A DNA stretch of 64,000 bases, taken from the NCBI GenBank assembly GCA_017495165.1, contig JAFEII010000023.1, forward strand, positions 62,001 to 126,000. The letters are read 5' to 3'. The translations under genes and the position numbers were made by a program. Positions 36,958-47,238 of this stretch are shown here, piece after piece; position 1 is the stretch's first letter, and every line of letters starts with the position of its first letter. The notes under the pieces were generated by a model, which saw only the letters and a program-made list of their open reading frames with translations, was not told the DNA's origin and ran no database searches. This DNA comes from Hydromonas sp. (GTDB lineage Bacteria > Pseudomonadota > Gammaproteobacteria > Burkholderiales > Burkholderiaceae).

Positions 36958-37599
36958 ATGACGTCATCTGAAACAGAATTGAGCCACGAATTGATAGGAC
37001 AACTTATTGCGGAGATTCAAGGCGTTAAAGCCGATAGAAGCCGCCATGAAGAGCTGATTATGGGGCTTGCCGTCCAGTCGGGCGAAATCATCACGCGCGT
37101 GGCGCAACAGACTTCGCAAGTGATTCAAAGCAATGAGCAGTTGATTGCACAGCTCAAGCAATTGCCCGAACACACCTTAAAAGTGGTTCACACCGCAGTC
37201 GATCAGCGTATGGCGCAGCTGGGTGTGGAGGCTTCACGACAAGTGGCTCAAGGCGTGAGCGTGCCTTTGCAAGACTTTGCCCAAAATGTAAAGGCCATGC
37301 ACGAGCCTGTTTTAAATGAAACTCGGCAGCTGGGGCAAACGTTTCATAAATTGCGCGAAAGCGCCCAAGGTTTGTTTAATAAAATCCACTGGTCAGTCGG
37401 CGGTTCTTTGGCGGTTTTGGTTTTGGGCTCAATTGGCTTATTGTATTTTTATCAAAGCAGCATCCGTCAAACCAAAATGCAGGCCGATTGGGTACAAGCA
37501 CTCAATCGATCTGATTTAAGTTTGTGCGGTGACGCCATCTGCACAAAAGTGTTGGATGCAAAAGGCAAGCCGCAGTATGTTCGGGTGGGCTTGAAGTAA
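36958..37599 (+). CDS. Membrane-anchored coiled-coil protein, unknown
   Basis: 213 residues. Residues 1-140 are helical and probably coiled coil (ELSHELIGQLIAEIQGVKA; RVAQQTSQVIQSNEQLIAQL). One membrane segment lies at about 145-165 (VGGSLAVLVLGSIGLLYFY). A short C-terminal domain has two cysteines (DLSLCGDAICTKVLDAKGK) and probably faces the periplasm. The gene follows the effector by 32 bases, same strand, with AGGA upstream, so they are likely one transcript. Similar coiled-coil/TM/CysCys proteins occur on mobilisable plasmids as MobB-like accessory proteins; whether this is an accessory for effector delivery is speculative. Confidence 0.65.
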   Translation: MTSSETELSHELIGQLIAEIQGVKADRSRHEELIMGLAVQSGEIITRVAQQTSQVIQSNEQLIAQLKQLPEHTLKVVHTAVDQRMAQLGVEASRQVAQGVSVPLQDFAQNVKAMHEPVLNETRQLGQTFHKLRESAQGLFNKIHWSVGGSLAVLVLGSIGLLYFYQSSIRQTKMQADWVQALNRSDLSLCGDAICTKVLDAKGKPQYVRVGLK

Positions 37600-37617
37600 A
37601 CCAATACGGGCAAAACC

Positions 37618-39324
37618 ATGGCAACCATTCCCAAACGCATTGGCGCGATTCCACGCTCGGACAAAAAAGTGATTGCTGCTTGCGCCGCAGGCACGGTGTT
37701 TGAGTGGTACGACTTTTATTTGTATGGCGCGCTCGCGGGCATCATGTCGCAGCAGTTTTTCTCAGGCGTGAAAGACAATGCCGCGTTTGCCTTTGCGCTC
37801 ATGGTGTTTGCGGCGGGTTTTGCGGTGCGGCCGTTGGGTGCTGTGATTTTTGGGCGGCTCGGGGATTTGGTGGGGCGCAAATACACGTTTTTGGTCACCG
37901 TGTTAATTATGGGGTTTTCAACGTTCGCCATTGGTTTGTTGCCCTCATACCAATCCATCGGATTGGCCGCGCCGATTATTTTGGTGATTTTGCGATTGTT
38001 GCAAGGCTTGGCTTTGGGCGGCGAATACGGCGGCGCGGTCACGTATGTGGCTGAATGCGCGCCCATGGGGCGGCGCGGTTTGTATACGGGCTGGATTCAA
38101 ACCACCGCCAGTTTTGGCTTGTTGTTGTCGCTGGGCGTGGTGTTGTGCGTGCGTACGGTTTTGGGCGAGGCGGCGTTTGAGTTGTGGGGCTGGCGCATTC
38201 CGTTCTTGTGCTCAATTGGTTTGCTTGCCGTGTCTGCTTGGGCGCGGATGCAGCTGGACGAATCACCGGTTTTTCAGCGCATGAAAGACGAGCGCAAAAT
38301 TGCCAAGTCGCCTGTGCAAGAGACGTTTTTGCGCTGGGGGAGCGTCAAAAAATTATTGGTATCCACGCTGGGCTTGACCGCAGGCCAAGGTGTGGTCTGG
38401 TATGCAGGGCAGTTTTATGCACTGTTTTTTCTGAGCCAAACCCTAAAAGTAGACAGCAATACCGCCAGTGTGTTGATGGCAATTGCACTGCTTTGCGCTG
38501 CGCCCTTGTTTGTGTTTTTTGGCACATTGTCTGACCGAATTGGGCGTAAACCGATTATTTTGACGGGCTGTTTGATTGCCGCATTGGCGTATTTTCCCTT
38601 GTTTAAAGCGCTCACACATTACGCCAATCCTGCGCTGGAGGCGGCTTTACAAAAAACGCCCGTGGTGCTGGTGGCCAATCCATCAGAATGTTCGATTCAA
38701 TTTAATCCGCTGGACGCAAAAAAATACACCAGCTCGTGCGACATTGCCAAAAATTATTTATCCAAGGCAGGCGTGAGCTATCAAAACCAAGCCGCAGCAG
38801 CGGGCACAATCGCGCGGGTGGAAGTGGGGGGCAAAGTCGTGCTGTCGCATGATGCCAAAAACGCAGGTGCACGCGAGAAAAACGCGGCCTTTGCCAAGTC
38901 CATGCAAGACGCGCTGCGTGAAAACGGTTACCCAGCACATGCCAATCCGGATGCGATTAACAAGCCGATGGTGGTGGTGATTTTGTTCATTTTGGTGTTT
39001 TTTGTCACGATGGTGTACGGGCCTGTGGCGGCGATTTTGACTGAGTTGTTTCCCACCCGCATCCGCTACACCTCAATGTCCATTCCGTATCACATTGGCA
39101 ACGGCTGGTTTGGTGGCTTTTTGCCATCCGTCGCCTTTGCCATGGTTGCCGCGCATGGCGATATTTATTATGGTCTGTGGTACCCCGTTGGGGTGGCGTG
39201 CCTCACTGTTTTGGTTGGCGCATGCATGGTTAAAGACACACGCGACGTTGATTTGGCCAGTGACTTGGAGGACGGCTCTGGCGCTGTGAATGGCGCACAG
39301 GTCAAACAAACGCAGCGCGTGTGA
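37618..39324 (+). CDS. MFS transporter, metabolite:H+ symporter (MHS) family
   Basis: 568 residues. Begins with the MHS signature AAGTVFEWYDFYLYGAL and the MFS loop motif GRLGDLVGRKYTFL, with LALGGEYGGAVTYVAECAP in segment 4/5. It is longer than the usual 430-450 residues because about 115 residues (roughly 340-455, rich in Ala/Lys with two Cys) are inserted in the second half before the last membrane segments. MHS proteins import organic acids or osmolytes such as citrate, ketoglutarate or proline with protons; the substrate here is unknown. It starts 18 bases after the preceding gene, with a poor RBS. Confidence 0.88.
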   Translation: MATIPKRIGAIPRSDKKVIAACAAGTVFEWYDFYLYGALAGIMSQQFFSGVKDNAAFAFALMVFAAGFAVRPLGAVIFGRLGDLVGRKYTFLVTVLIMGFSTFAIGLLPSYQSIGLAAPIILVILRLLQGLALGGEYGGAVTYVAECAPMGRRGLYTGWIQTTASFGLLLSLGVVLCVRTVLGEAAFELWGWRIPFLCSIGLLAVSAWARMQLDESPVFQRMKDERKIAKSPVQETFLRWGSVKKLLVSTLGLTAGQGVVWYAGQFYALFFLSQTLKVDSNTASVLMAIALLCAAPLFVFFGTLSDRIGRKPIILTGCLIAALAYFPLFKALTHYANPALEAALQKTPVVLVANPSECSIQFNPLDAKKYTSSCDIAKNYLSKAGVSYQNQAAAAGTIARVEVGGKVVLSHDAKNAGAREKNAAFAKSMQDALRENGYPAHANPDAINKPMVVVILFILVFFVTMVYGPVAAILTELFPTRIRYTSMSIPYHIGNGWFGGFLPSVAFAMVAAHGDIYYGLWYPVGVACLTVLVGACMVKDTRDVDLASDLEDGSGAVNGAQVKQTQRV

Positions 39325-39401
39325 ATCTTTTAGCGCTGCGCGTGCGTCAAATGTGTGTATCACTTTGCCGTTTTCTGAATCTTAAGAAAATAAAATAAAA
39401 G

Positions 39402-39429
39402 AAAAGCCCTCGTTGAAACGAGGGCTTTT
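39402..39429. terminator. Bidirectional terminator
   Basis: AAAAGCCCTCGT-TGAA-ACGAGGGCTTTT between convergent transporter and OmpA-like genes. Confidence 0.9.
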
Positions 39430-39473
39430 GGACAGCTGAAAAAGAGTTGAATCAAAAAGTCACAAATCACAAA

Positions 39474-40397
39474 TTACAAAGCCTTGTAATCAATTCGACG
39501 GTTTTTTAAGCGACCAATTTCCGTATTGTTGTCCGCAACCGGCATGCTGTCGCCATAGCCCTTTGCGCTGACCGCTGTGGCCGCAACCCCGTTTTTAATC
39601 AAAAACGCGCGCACCGATTGCGCCCGTTTGGTGGATAAATCCAAAATAGCCGCAGGCGTGCCTTTGTTGTCCGCGTGGCCTGATACCTCAAACAAAAAAT
39701 CAGCATGCTGCGTTAAACGCGCAGCCGCCGATTTAAGCACCGCTTGGTTTTCAGCGGGAATCGCAGCGCTGCCGCTGGGGAAATTGATGATTTGCATGCT
39801 TAACGCGTTTAAAACCTCTTGGCTGCTTGCATCTGGCGGTAAATTGGTCAAAGCATCTTGCGCATTGCCTGTGGCAGTTTGAGCGGCTTCTTGAATATTG
39901 AGCAAATACACTTTGGATTGTTCACCCAAAAACACCTGCAACGGCTCTTTGAGTTTGCCAGCCGTACCGCCCAAAGTCCAAACATCGCCCTTAACGCTTG
40001 CCTCAGTCCCAGGCAATTTAAAACGGTCAAACAGCCCCGCAATTTTTCCCATCCAATTGGCGTGCTTGGTGTCAGCATCCACCGTCAAATTATTCAGGTA
40101 TTTGCCTTCGCCAAAAATCCGCTTAAGCTCTAAATCAATTTGATTTTTAATGGCGTCGTTTGGAGTCGTACCGCTCAGCATAAACATTTTGTTTTGATTC
40201 ACCGCCGTCATTTCAACGTCTTTGCTCGCCACGGGCGCTTGCGCTTTAACGGGCGTAACAACAACCGGTGCGGGCTTTTGCGGCGTGTTGCCCCATTTTT
40301 CACAGCCCTTAAATAAAAGTGCCACCAAAATAACTGCCGAGGCAAGGCCGACGCCGCGCGCCCAATTGCCCGATTGAGTCGGTTGAGTGTTGCTCAT
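39474..40397 (-). CDS. OmpA-family protein with N-terminal membrane anchor
   Basis: 307 residues from ATG 40397, which has AAAGGA upstream; an earlier in-frame start lies in the promoter. One membrane segment near residues 16-34 (GVGLASAVILVALLFKGCEK) is uncleaved, so the protein is probably inner-membrane anchored and periplasmic. A middle region (about 75-180) with LNNLTVDADTKHANWMGKI is of BON-like character. The C-terminal OmpA domain (about 195-307) has INFPSGSAAIPAENQAVL, FEVSGHADNKGTPAAILDLS, RAQSVRAFLIKNGV and NRRIDYKAL, the peptidoglycan-binding core. It likely tethers peptidoglycan to the membrane; a DotU/OmpA-type secretion link is not shown. Confidence 0.85.
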   Translation of the reverse strand: MSNTQPTQSGNWARGVGLASAVILVALLFKGCEKWGNTPQKPAPVVVTPVKAQAPVASKDVEMTAVNQNKMFMLSGTTPNDAIKNQIDLELKRIFGEGKYLNNLTVDADTKHANWMGKIAGLFDRFKLPGTEASVKGDVWTLGGTAGKLKEPLQVFLGEQSKVYLLNIQEAAQTATGNAQDALTNLPPDASSQEVLNALSMQIINFPSGSAAIPAENQAVLKSAAARLTQHADFLFEVSGHADNKGTPAAILDLSTKRAQSVRAFLIKNGVAATAVSAKGYGDSMPVADNNTEIGRLKNRRIDYKAL

Positions 40398-40729
40398 AAT
40401 GCATCCTTTGTGTGCCACAAACATGGCATAAAGTGGGTAAAATTTCTGTAGGCAATATTATGCACCGCATGCGCCGCAAACGTGGCTAAAAATCTCAAAA
40501 AAACCGCCAAGACGCGCAACAAAATTAAAAAAACCACTCATATATAAGACACAAGATTGGAAAACTGCATTAAAATTTGGCCATTAAAAATCAGTTGAGC
40601 GTTTTGCATCATCAGACAATTCAACCGCCTCTATTTATAGAATCTGAAAAATTACGGATAATGCGAATGATCCATGTTTTTCCCCAAAGGTCTCCGTTGT
40701 TTGTATAACCACTTTAAAAAGGACACACC
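40398..40729. other. Divergent promoter region of the OmpA-like gene and acnB
   Basis: About 330 AT-rich bases with no open frame of interest. It must hold the acnB promoter; TATAGAAT near 40636 is a candidate -10, and TATATAAG near 40541 another. I see no clear operator or riboswitch. Confidence 0.35.
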
Positions 40730-43315
40730 ATGTTACAAGCCTATCGCGAACACGTTGCCGAGCGCGCCGCTCTTGGCATTCCACCGCTGCCATTGTCAGC
40801 CCAACAAACGGGCGAGTTGATTGAACTGCTCAAAAACCCACCAGCAGGCGAAGCATCAACCCTGCTCGAACTCATCACCCACCGCGTCCCAGCAGGGGTG
40901 GACAATGCAGCCAAAGTCAAAGCGAGCTACTTGGCCGCTGTGGCGCACGGCACAGAAACATGCACGTTAATTAGCCGTGAAGCCGCCACGCAACTGCTCG
41001 GCACCATGCTCGGCGGCTTTAACATCAGCCCACTCGTGGATTTGTTAAGCGACGATTTGGTCGGTGGCATTGCGGCGGACGCACTGAAAAAAACCTTGCT
41101 CATGTTTGACCAATTTCACGACGTGGCAGAAAAAGCCCGCGCAGGCAACGCCCATGCAAACGCCGTCATCCAAAGCTGGGCAGATGCGCAATGGTTTACC
41201 TCGCGCCCAGAAGTGCCGCAATCATTGACCGTCACCGTATTTAAAGTCACGGGCGAGACCAATACCGATGATTTATCACCCGCGCCCGACGCTTGGAGTC
41301 GCCCCGATATTCCACTGCACGCCTTGGCCATGCTCAAAAACAAACGCGACGGCATCACCCCCGAAGAAGACGGCAAACGCGGCCCCATCGCATTCATCGA
41401 ATCACTCAAAGACAAAGGCCATTTGGTCGCCTACGTTGGCGACGTGGTTGGCACGGGTTCATCGCGCAAATCAGGCACCAATTCGGTGCTGTGGTTCACA
41501 GGCCAAGACATTCCATTTGTGCCAAACAAGCGTTTTGGCGGCGTGTGTTTGGGGGCAAAAATCGCCCCAATTTTTTACAACACCATGGAAGACGCGGGCG
41601 CATTGCCCATCGAATTAGACGTGTCCCAAATGAATATGGGCGACGTGATTGAATTGCGCCCATACGAAGGCAAAGCCCTCAAAGACGGCGCAGTGATTGC
41701 CGAGTTTGCATTGAAATCTGATGTGTTGTTCGACGAAGTCCGCGCAGGCGGGCGCATTCCGCTGATTATTGGGCGCGGTTTAACTGCCAAAGCGCGTGAG
41801 TTTTTGGGCTTGCCCGCATCCACATTGTTCCGTTTGCCTCAAGCCCCAGCGGATTCAGGCAAAGGCTTTACCTTGGCGCAAAAAATGGTCGGCAGAGCGT
41901 GCGGCTTGCCCGAAGGCAAAGGCGTGCGCGCAGGCACGTATTGCGAGCCGCGTATGACTTCGGTTGGCTCACAAGACACCACAGGCCCGATGACCCGTGA
42001 TGAGCTCAAAGACTTGGCGTGCTTGGGCTTCTCAGCCGACTTGGTCATGCAGTCGTTCTGTCACACTGCCGCTTATCCAAAACCCATCGACGTCAAAATG
42101 CACCACGAATTGCCTGATTTTATCAGCACACGCGGCGGGATTGCCCTGCGCCCAGGCGACGGCGTGATTCACTCATGGCTCAACCGCTTGTTATTGCCTG
42201 ACACCGTGGGCACAGGCGGCGACTCGCATACGCGTTTCCCGATTGGGATTAGCTTCCCCGCAGGCTCAGGTTTGGTCGCATTTGCCGCCGCCACAGGCGT
42301 GATGCCGCTGGACATGCCCGAATCCGTTTTGGTGCGCTTCAAAGGCAAAATGCAAGCAGGTGTGACGTTGCGTGATTTGGTCAACGCCATTCCGCTGTAC
42401 GCCATGAAACAAGGCTTATTAAACGTAGAGAAACAAGGCAAAATCAACGTGTTCTCAGGCCGCATCTTAGAAATCGAAGGCTTGCCGGACCTAAAAGTTG
42501 AACAAGCGTTCGAGTTGTCCGACGCCTCCGCAGAGCGTTCCGCCGCAGGTTGCACGGTTCACTTAAACCAAGCACCGATTATCGAATACATGAACTCCAA
42601 TGTCACACTAATGAAATGGATGATTGCCAACGGCTACGAAGACCCGCGCTCACTCGCCCGCCGCATTCACGCCATGGAAGCATGGCTCGCCAATCCGCAA
42701 CTGCTCAAAGCCGACGCAGATGCAGAATACGCCGCCGTGATTGAAATTGACCTTGCCGAGATTGTTGAACCCATCGTCGCCTGTCCAAATGACCCTGATG
42801 ACGTCAAAACATTGTCAGAAGTGTCGGGCGCAGTGATTGATGAAGTCTTTATCGGCTCATGCATGACCAATATTGGACATTTCCGCGCCGCCTCCAAGCT
42901 GCTCGAAGGCAAACGCGACATTCCCGTCAAATTATGGGTCGCCCCGCCCACCAAAATGGACGCCAATCAACTGTCCGACGAAGGCCATTACGGCGTACTC
43001 GGCGCGGCAGGCGCACGCATGGAAATGCCGGGTTGCTCATTGTGCATGGGCAACCAAGCGCAGGTCAAAGAAGGCGCAACCGTATTCTCCACCTCAACCC
43101 GCAACTTCCCCAACCGCTTGGGCAAAAACTCATTTGTCTACTTGGGTTCAGCCGAATTGGCCGCAGTCTGCTCAAAACTAGGCCGCATCCCAACCCGTGC
43201 CGAATACTTGGCCGACGTGGGCGTGCTCGATGCCGTGTCAGACGACGTGTACCAATATCTAAACTTTGACAAAATGGCCGATTTTAGCGACGTGGCAGAT
43301 GAAGTTAAGCTTTGA
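40730..43315 (+). CDS. acnB: Aconitate hydratase B
   Basis: 861 residues, the AcnB size. It interconverts citrate and isocitrate in the TCA cycle with a [4Fe-4S] cluster. Domain order is that of AcnB: N-terminal HEAT-like domain ([20 protein letters not shown]), swivel domain with [20 protein letters not shown], then the catalytic domains with [20 protein letters not shown]. Cluster cysteines are visible in [16 protein letters not shown] and [13 protein letters not shown]. As a Fe-S enzyme it depends on the isc operon a few kilobases downstream. GGAC upstream is a weak RBS. The gene has its own terminator. Confidence 0.98.
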   Translation: MLQAYREHVAERAALGIPPLPLSAQQTGELIELLKNPPAGEASTLLELITHRVPAGVDNAAKVKASYLAAVAHGTETCTLISREAATQLLGTMLGGFNISPLVDLLSDDLVGGIAADALKKTLLMFDQFHDVAEKARAGNAHANAVIQSWADAQWFTSRPEVPQSLTVTVFKVTGETNTDDLSPAPDAWSRPDIPLHALAMLKNKRDGITPEEDGKRGPIAFIESLKDKGHLVAYVGDVVGTGSSRKSGTNSVLWFTGQDIPFVPNKRFGGVCLGAKIAPIFYNTMEDAGALPIELDVSQMNMGDVIELRPYEGKALKDGAVIAEFALKSDVLFDEVRAGGRIPLIIGRGLTAKAREFLGLPASTLFRLPQAPADSGKGFTLAQKMVGRACGLPEGKGVRAGTYCEPRMTSVGSQDTTGPMTRDELKDLACLGFSADLVMQSFCHTAAYPKPIDVKMHHELPDFISTRGGIALRPGDGVIHSWLNRLLLPDTVGTGGDSHTRFPIGISFPAGSGLVAFAAATGVMPLDMPESVLVRFKGKMQAGVTLRDLVNAIPLYAMKQGLLNVEKQGKINVFSGRILEIEGLPDLKVEQAFELSDASAERSAAGCTVHLNQAPIIEYMNSNVTLMKWMIANGYEDPRSLARRIHAMEAWLANPQLLKADADAEYAAVIEIDLAEIVEPIVACPNDPDDVKTLSEVSGAVIDEVFIGSCMTNIGHFRAASKLLEGKRDIPVKLWVAPPTKMDANQLSDEGHYGVLGAAGARMEMPGCSLCMGNQAQVKEGATVFSTSTRNFPNRLGKNSFVYLGSAELAAVCSKLGRIPTRAEYLADVGVLDAVSDDVYQYLNFDKMADFSDVADEVKL

Positions 43316-43328
43316 TTGAAGTTGCAGT

Positions 43329-43372
43329 AACGTAAAAACAGCCCAAATCAACTTGGGCTGTTTTTTTACGTT
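43329..43372 (+). terminator. Strong terminator after acnB
   Basis: An 18-bp stem AACGTAAAAACAGCCCAA / TTGGGCTGTTTTTTTACGTT region with ATCAAC loop; the T-run is inside the descending arm. Confidence 0.9.
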
Positions 43373-43536
43373 GGTAAACCCGTCGAAAATAAGGTCGTCA
43401 ATGCATACTTTATGCAAAAGTCATTGCTGGCTTGACCCGCAATTTTTTCGCATAAGGTGTGCGCACTCAATGTGGCGTTTTTTAAGTAGCGGTGCGAACG
43501 CGTAGCGAGGCAGTGATTTCAAAAAATCGAGCATTT

Positions 43537-44133
43537 TTAACGCGGCCTCATTTTAAAATCCAAATGCACCCGTATCGTCGGCCATTCAGCCGCCACAATC
43601 GAATACACCACTGTGTCGCGCAAAACGCCGTTGCTCAATGAATGCGCGCGCAGTGTGCCGTCAAACTGCGCGCCAAGGCGTTCAATTGCACGGCGGCTTG
43701 TCTGGTTTAAGCGGTGTGTGCGAAACTCAACCGCAATCGCGCCCCATACCTCAAACGCGTGCGCGAGCATCATGCGTTTGACGATGGTGTTAATGCCGCT
43801 GCGTTGCGCCGATTGCGCGTACCATGTTGAGCCGATTTCGACCCGCGTGTATTGCGCGCTGTGTTCCGCATTCATAAACGTGGTCATGCCGATGATGGTC
43901 TCGCCCGCGTCGGTGATTTCAATGATGGTAAACGGCACCATTTTGCCTTGTGCATACAAACCCAGCCGCCGCTCAATCTCAACCGCCATGCCGTCTGCCG
44001 ATGGCACAGCCGTGTACCACAACGTTGACAAATCGCCGTCATCAGACGCAGCTTGCAAGCCTAATAAATGTTCAATGCTTAATAGTTCCAAGCGCACGCG
44101 CGGGTGTCTCAGTGTGGGGCAAATTAAATTCAT
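43537..44133 (-). CDS. GNAT N-acetyltransferase, RimJ/RimL-like
   Basis: 198 residues. It begins with LRHPRVRLELLSIEHL, the usual RimJ/RimL N-terminal pattern, then the acetyl-CoA domain with IIGMTTFMNAEHSAQYTRVEIGSTWY and YAQSAQRSGINTIVKRMMLAHAFE, and the late strand VEFRTHRLNQTSRRAIERLGAQFDGTLR (as RTHRLNQTSRRAIERLG). The classic QxxGxG loop is reduced to AQRSGIN. The acceptor is unknown; family members acetylate ribosomal proteins, peptides or antibiotics. The start overlaps metC by four bases (ATGA), indicating one operon. Confidence 0.85.
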   Translation of the reverse strand: MNLICPTLRHPRVRLELLSIEHLLGLQAASDDGDLSTLWYTAVPSADGMAVEIERRLGLYAQGKMVPFTIIEITDAGETIIGMTTFMNAEHSAQYTRVEIGSTWYAQSAQRSGINTIVKRMMLAHAFEVWGAIAVEFRTHRLNQTSRRAIERLGAQFDGTLRAHSLSNGVLRDTVVYSIVAAEWPTIRVHLDFKMRPR

Positions 44134-45326
44134 GGCATTTTCTCCAGTAAGCTCAAACCTTGCGCCAAATCGGTGATTAAATCATCCACGTGTTCCAGCC
44201 CAATTTGGTAGCGCACCAAGCAGTTTTTTGGGGGCGCGTGTGAGCGGATGTGCTGCAAATGGCTTTGGTGTACAGGCAAGGCGAGCGACTCAAAACCGCC
44301 CCAGCTGTAGCCAATCCCAAAATGCGCGTATTGCTCCACCATGTGATTGATGGCCGATTCTGCATAATGTGGCTGAAACTCAACCGAAAACAAACCACTG
44401 CTGCCCGTAAAATCACGTTGCCACAGCGCGTGTTGCGGGTGGCTTGCCAATGCGGGGTGCAGCACGCGCAACACCTGCGGCTGTTGCTCAAACCATTGCG
44501 CAATGGCCAACGCGTTTTTTTCATGCTCGCGCAAGCGCACCGATAATGTGCGGATTCCGCGCAACACCAACGCCACATCGCCGCTGCCCGCAAACTGCCC
44601 CAAATCATGCGCCGCCGTTCGCACGCTGCGATGGCAGGCTTGATTACAAATCACCGCGCCCATCATCACATCCGAATGCCCACCCAAGTATTTGGTCACC
44701 GCCTGAATCACAATATCCACGCCGTGTGCAAACGCGTTAAAAAACAACCCTGTCGCCCACGTGTTGTCAATCATGGTTTTGATGCTGCGCGTTTGTGCAA
44801 CGCGGCAAATGGCGGGCACGTCTTGTACTTCAAATGTCAAAGAACCCGGTGACTCCATAAAAATCACCCGCGTATTGGGTAAAACCAAATCCTCAATCGC
44901 CGCGCCAATCAGCGGGTCGTAATACGTGGTTGACACGCCCATGCGCTTGAGCAAGCCGTCGCACAGGGTGCGGGTCGGTGAATACGCGCTATCCACCATC
45001 AGCAAGTGATCGCCCGCGCTAAGTTGCGAGAGCAGCGCCACGCCAATTGCAGCCAAGCCTGATGGCGCTAAAAACGCCGCAAAGCCGCCTTCAATCTGTG
45101 CCAGTGCCTCGCATAACGCCAGTGACGTTGGCGTGCCTTTGCGCCCGTAAGTATAAGATTCACTGCCTTGCGCGTAACTCGCGTGCGCCGCATTGAGCTG
45201 TGCCACAGAATCAAATAAAATGGTGGAGGCTTGGTAAACAGGCACGCTCGCGGTGCGGGTGTGTCCGCCCAGCGGTGCGATTCGCCCTGCCGTGGCGCAT
45301 TGGGTTTGTTTGTTGATGGAGGTCAT
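44130..45326 (-). CDS. metC: Cystathionine beta-lyase
   Basis: 398 residues, Cys/Met-metabolism PLP enzyme. It cleaves cystathionine to homocysteine, pyruvate and ammonia. Signatures: YGRKGTPTSLALCEALAQIEGG near residue 60, SAYSPTRTLCDGLLKRMGV, IFMESPGSLTFEVQDVPAI, the Asp-binding MIDNTWATGLFFN, and the PLP-lysine stretch IVIQAVTKYLGGHSDVMMG. The combination of the long SAYxPTR segment and WGGFESL near the C-terminus is typical of the proteobacterial MetC branch rather than MetB. It is divergent from iscR across a 148-base regulatory gap. No strong RBS is visible. Confidence 0.92.
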   Translation of the reverse strand: MTSINKQTQCATAGRIAPLGGHTRTASVPVYQASTILFDSVAQLNAAHASYAQGSESYTYGRKGTPTSLALCEALAQIEGGFAAFLAPSGLAAIGVALLSQLSAGDHLLMVDSAYSPTRTLCDGLLKRMGVSTTYYDPLIGAAIEDLVLPNTRVIFMESPGSLTFEVQDVPAICRVAQTRSIKTMIDNTWATGLFFNAFAHGVDIVIQAVTKYLGGHSDVMMGAVICNQACHRSVRTAAHDLGQFAGSGDVALVLRGIRTLSVRLREHEKNALAIAQWFEQQPQVLRVLHPALASHPQHALWQRDFTGSSGLFSVEFQPHYAESAINHMVEQYAHFGIGYSWGGFESLALPVHQSHLQHIRSHAPPKNCLVRYQIGLEHVDDLITDLAQGLSLLEKMP

Positions 45327-45365
45327 AGTAAAAAAATGGAAAAGGAGGTTGGTTGAACGGTTTTT

Positions 45366-45400
45366 ATACCCGAGTAGTTTTATCGGGTTTATGCTAGAAT
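45366..45400 (+). promoter_or_regulatory. Candidate IscR operator and iscR promoter
   Basis: ATACCCGAGTAGTTTTATCG followed by GGTTT (45366-45390) matches 20 of 25 positions of the type 1 IscR consensus. An extended -10, TGCTAGAAT (45392-45400), follows directly, placing the operator over the -35 region. This is the layout of the autoregulated E. coli isc promoter. Binding is inferred. Confidence 0.6.
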
Positions 45401-45474
45401 GCCAGCCATGTATTTAACAGATTGTAGCTCAAGCCATTTGCGCTGACCTTACTTTCACACACTGAGTAAAAACA

Positions 45475-45924
45475 ATGAAGCTCACAACCAAAGGACGGTT
45501 CGCCGTTACCGCCATGCTTGATGTGGCATTGTTCTCGGACAGTAACCCCGTTAATTTAGCGGCCGTATCCGAGCGCCAGCAAATCTCGCTGTCCTATTTA
45601 GAGCAGCTGTTTGGTAAATTGCGTCGCGCAGGCTTGGTAGACAGCGTGCGCGGGCCAGGCGGCGGTTATGTCTTGGCGCAATCAGCAAACAAAATTACCG
45701 TGGCCAATATTGTTTCGGCAGTAGATGAAGACATGGATGCGCGCCAATGCGAAGGGCGCGAAGACTGCGTGGACGGCGGTCAACGCTGCATGACGCATGA
45801 CTTGTGGAGCACGCTGAATCAAAAAATGTTTGATTATTTGGAGTCGGTCAGCTTGAGCGATTTGGTGTTGACTCAAAATACCCGCAGCCAAACATCCGTT
45901 CACCCAATGGTTCATGTGAAGTAA
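45475..45924 (+). CDS. iscR: Fe-S cluster assembly regulator IscR
   Basis: 149 residues, Rrf2 family. Winged helix with MKLTTKGRFAVTAMLDVAL at the start and ISLSYLEQLFGKLRRAGLVD as recognition region, then RGPGGGYVLA. The [2Fe-2S] ligands are Cys92, Cys98, Cys105 and His108 (RQCEGREDCVDGGQRCMTHD), one residue longer between the last two cysteines and the first than in E. coli. Holo-IscR represses its own operon; a matching operator lies upstream. It heads the isc operon. Confidence 0.97.
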   Translation: MKLTTKGRFAVTAMLDVALFSDSNPVNLAAVSERQQISLSYLEQLFGKLRRAGLVDSVRGPGGGYVLAQSANKITVANIVSAVDEDMDARQCEGREDCVDGGQRCMTHDLWSTLNQKMFDYLESVSLSDLVLTQNTRSQTSVHPMVHVK

Positions 45925-46009
45925 TCGCGCTTAACTTAAGTGATTTAATTAAATTAAGTTTGCCACTAAGTTAAATATTAAATAACCCTTATCCGCCTTG
46001 GAGTATGTA

Positions 46010-47230
46010 ATGACCACCCAAAAAATGCCCATTTATATGGACTACTCAGCCACCACCCCCATCGATCCACGCGTCGCTGCGGTTATGATTCCATTCATCA
46101 CCGAACATTATGGCAACCCCGCATCGCGCAGCCATCCGTATGGTTGGGAAGCCGAATCTGCCGTTGAAGCCGCACGCGGCCACGTTGCTGCATTGGTGAA
46201 CGCCGATGTGCGCGAAATCGTATTTACCTCAGGCGCAACCGAGTCAAACAATTTGGCGATTAAAGGCGCCGCGCAGTTTTATGCAGACACAAAAGGCAAA
46301 CACCTCATCACCCTTAAAACCGAACACAAAGCCGTGCTCGACACCATGCGCGAGCTCGAACGGGTCGGTTTTGAAGTCACGTATTTGGATGTGCTGGACA
46401 ACGGTTTAATTGACATGGACGTATTAAAAGCCGCCATTCGCCCCGACACCAGTCTGATTTCAGTCATGTTTGTGAATAATGAAATTGGCGTGATTCAAGA
46501 CATTGGCGCCATTGGCGAGCTGTGCCGCGAGCGTGGCATTATTTTCCACGTTGACGCAGCACAAGCCACCGGCAAAGTTGAAATTGACCTTGAAACCCTC
46601 AAAGTTGATTTAATGAGTTTCTCAGCCCACAAAACCTACGGGCCAAAAGGGATTGGCGCCTTGTACGTGCGTCGCAAACCGCGCATTCGTCTAGAAGCCC
46701 AAATGCACGGCGGCGGACACGAACGCGGCATGCGTTCAGGCACATTGGCCACCCACCAAATCGCAGGCATGGGTGAGGCATTTCGTATTGCGAAACTCGA
46801 AATGGTCGCGGAGAACGCCCGTATCAAAATGCTGCGTGACAAATTATGGGCAGGTTTTTCCACCATGGAAGAGGTCCACATCAACGGTGACATCAATCAG
46901 CGCGTGCCGCACAACCTCAACGTCAGCTTTAATTTCGTCGAAGGCGAATCACTAATTATGGCGATTAAAGACGTGGCAGTTTCATCGGGTTCTGCCTGCA
47001 CCTCCGCCTCGCTCGAGCCATCGTATGTGTTGCGTGCGCTCGGTCGCTCGGACGAGCTCGCCCATTCATCCATCCGCTTCACGGTTGGCAGATTTACCAC
47101 CGAAGCCGAAATCGACGAAGTCATCGTTTTACTCCAAAGCAAAATCGCCAAACTGCGCGAACTATCACCTTTGTGGGAAATGCATCAAGAAGGCATTGAT
47201 TTAAATACCGTGCAATGGGCGGCGCATTAA
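46010..47230 (+). CDS. iscS: Cysteine desulfurase IscS
   Basis: 406 residues from ATG 46010 (GGAG seven bases upstream); an upstream in-frame TTG is part of the RBS. It removes sulfur from cysteine and passes persulfide to IscU. PLP signatures: [45 protein letters not shown] and the PLP-lysine in [19 protein letters not shown]. The catalytic loop cysteine is in [15 protein letters not shown], with the loop typical of group I (IscS/NifS). The C-terminus LREMSPLWEM-like ending ([17 protein letters not shown]) is that of IscS. Confidence 0.98.
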   Translation: MTTQKMPIYMDYSATTPIDPRVAAVMIPFITEHYGNPASRSHPYGWEAESAVEAARGHVAALVNADVREIVFTSGATESNNLAIKGAAQFYADTKGKHLITLKTEHKAVLDTMRELERVGFEVTYLDVLDNGLIDMDVLKAAIRPDTSLISVMFVNNEIGVIQDIGAIGELCRERGIIFHVDAAQATGKVEIDLETLKVDLMSFSAHKTYGPKGIGALYVRRKPRIRLEAQMHGGGHERGMRSGTLATHQIAGMGEAFRIAKLEMVAENARIKMLRDKLWAGFSTMEEVHINGDINQRVPHNLNVSFNFVEGESLIMAIKDVAVSSGSACTSASLEPSYVLRALGRSDELAHSSIRFTVGRFTTEAEIDEVIVLLQSKIAKLRELSPLWEMHQEGIDLNTVQWAAH

Positions 47231-47238
47231 AATCGTTC

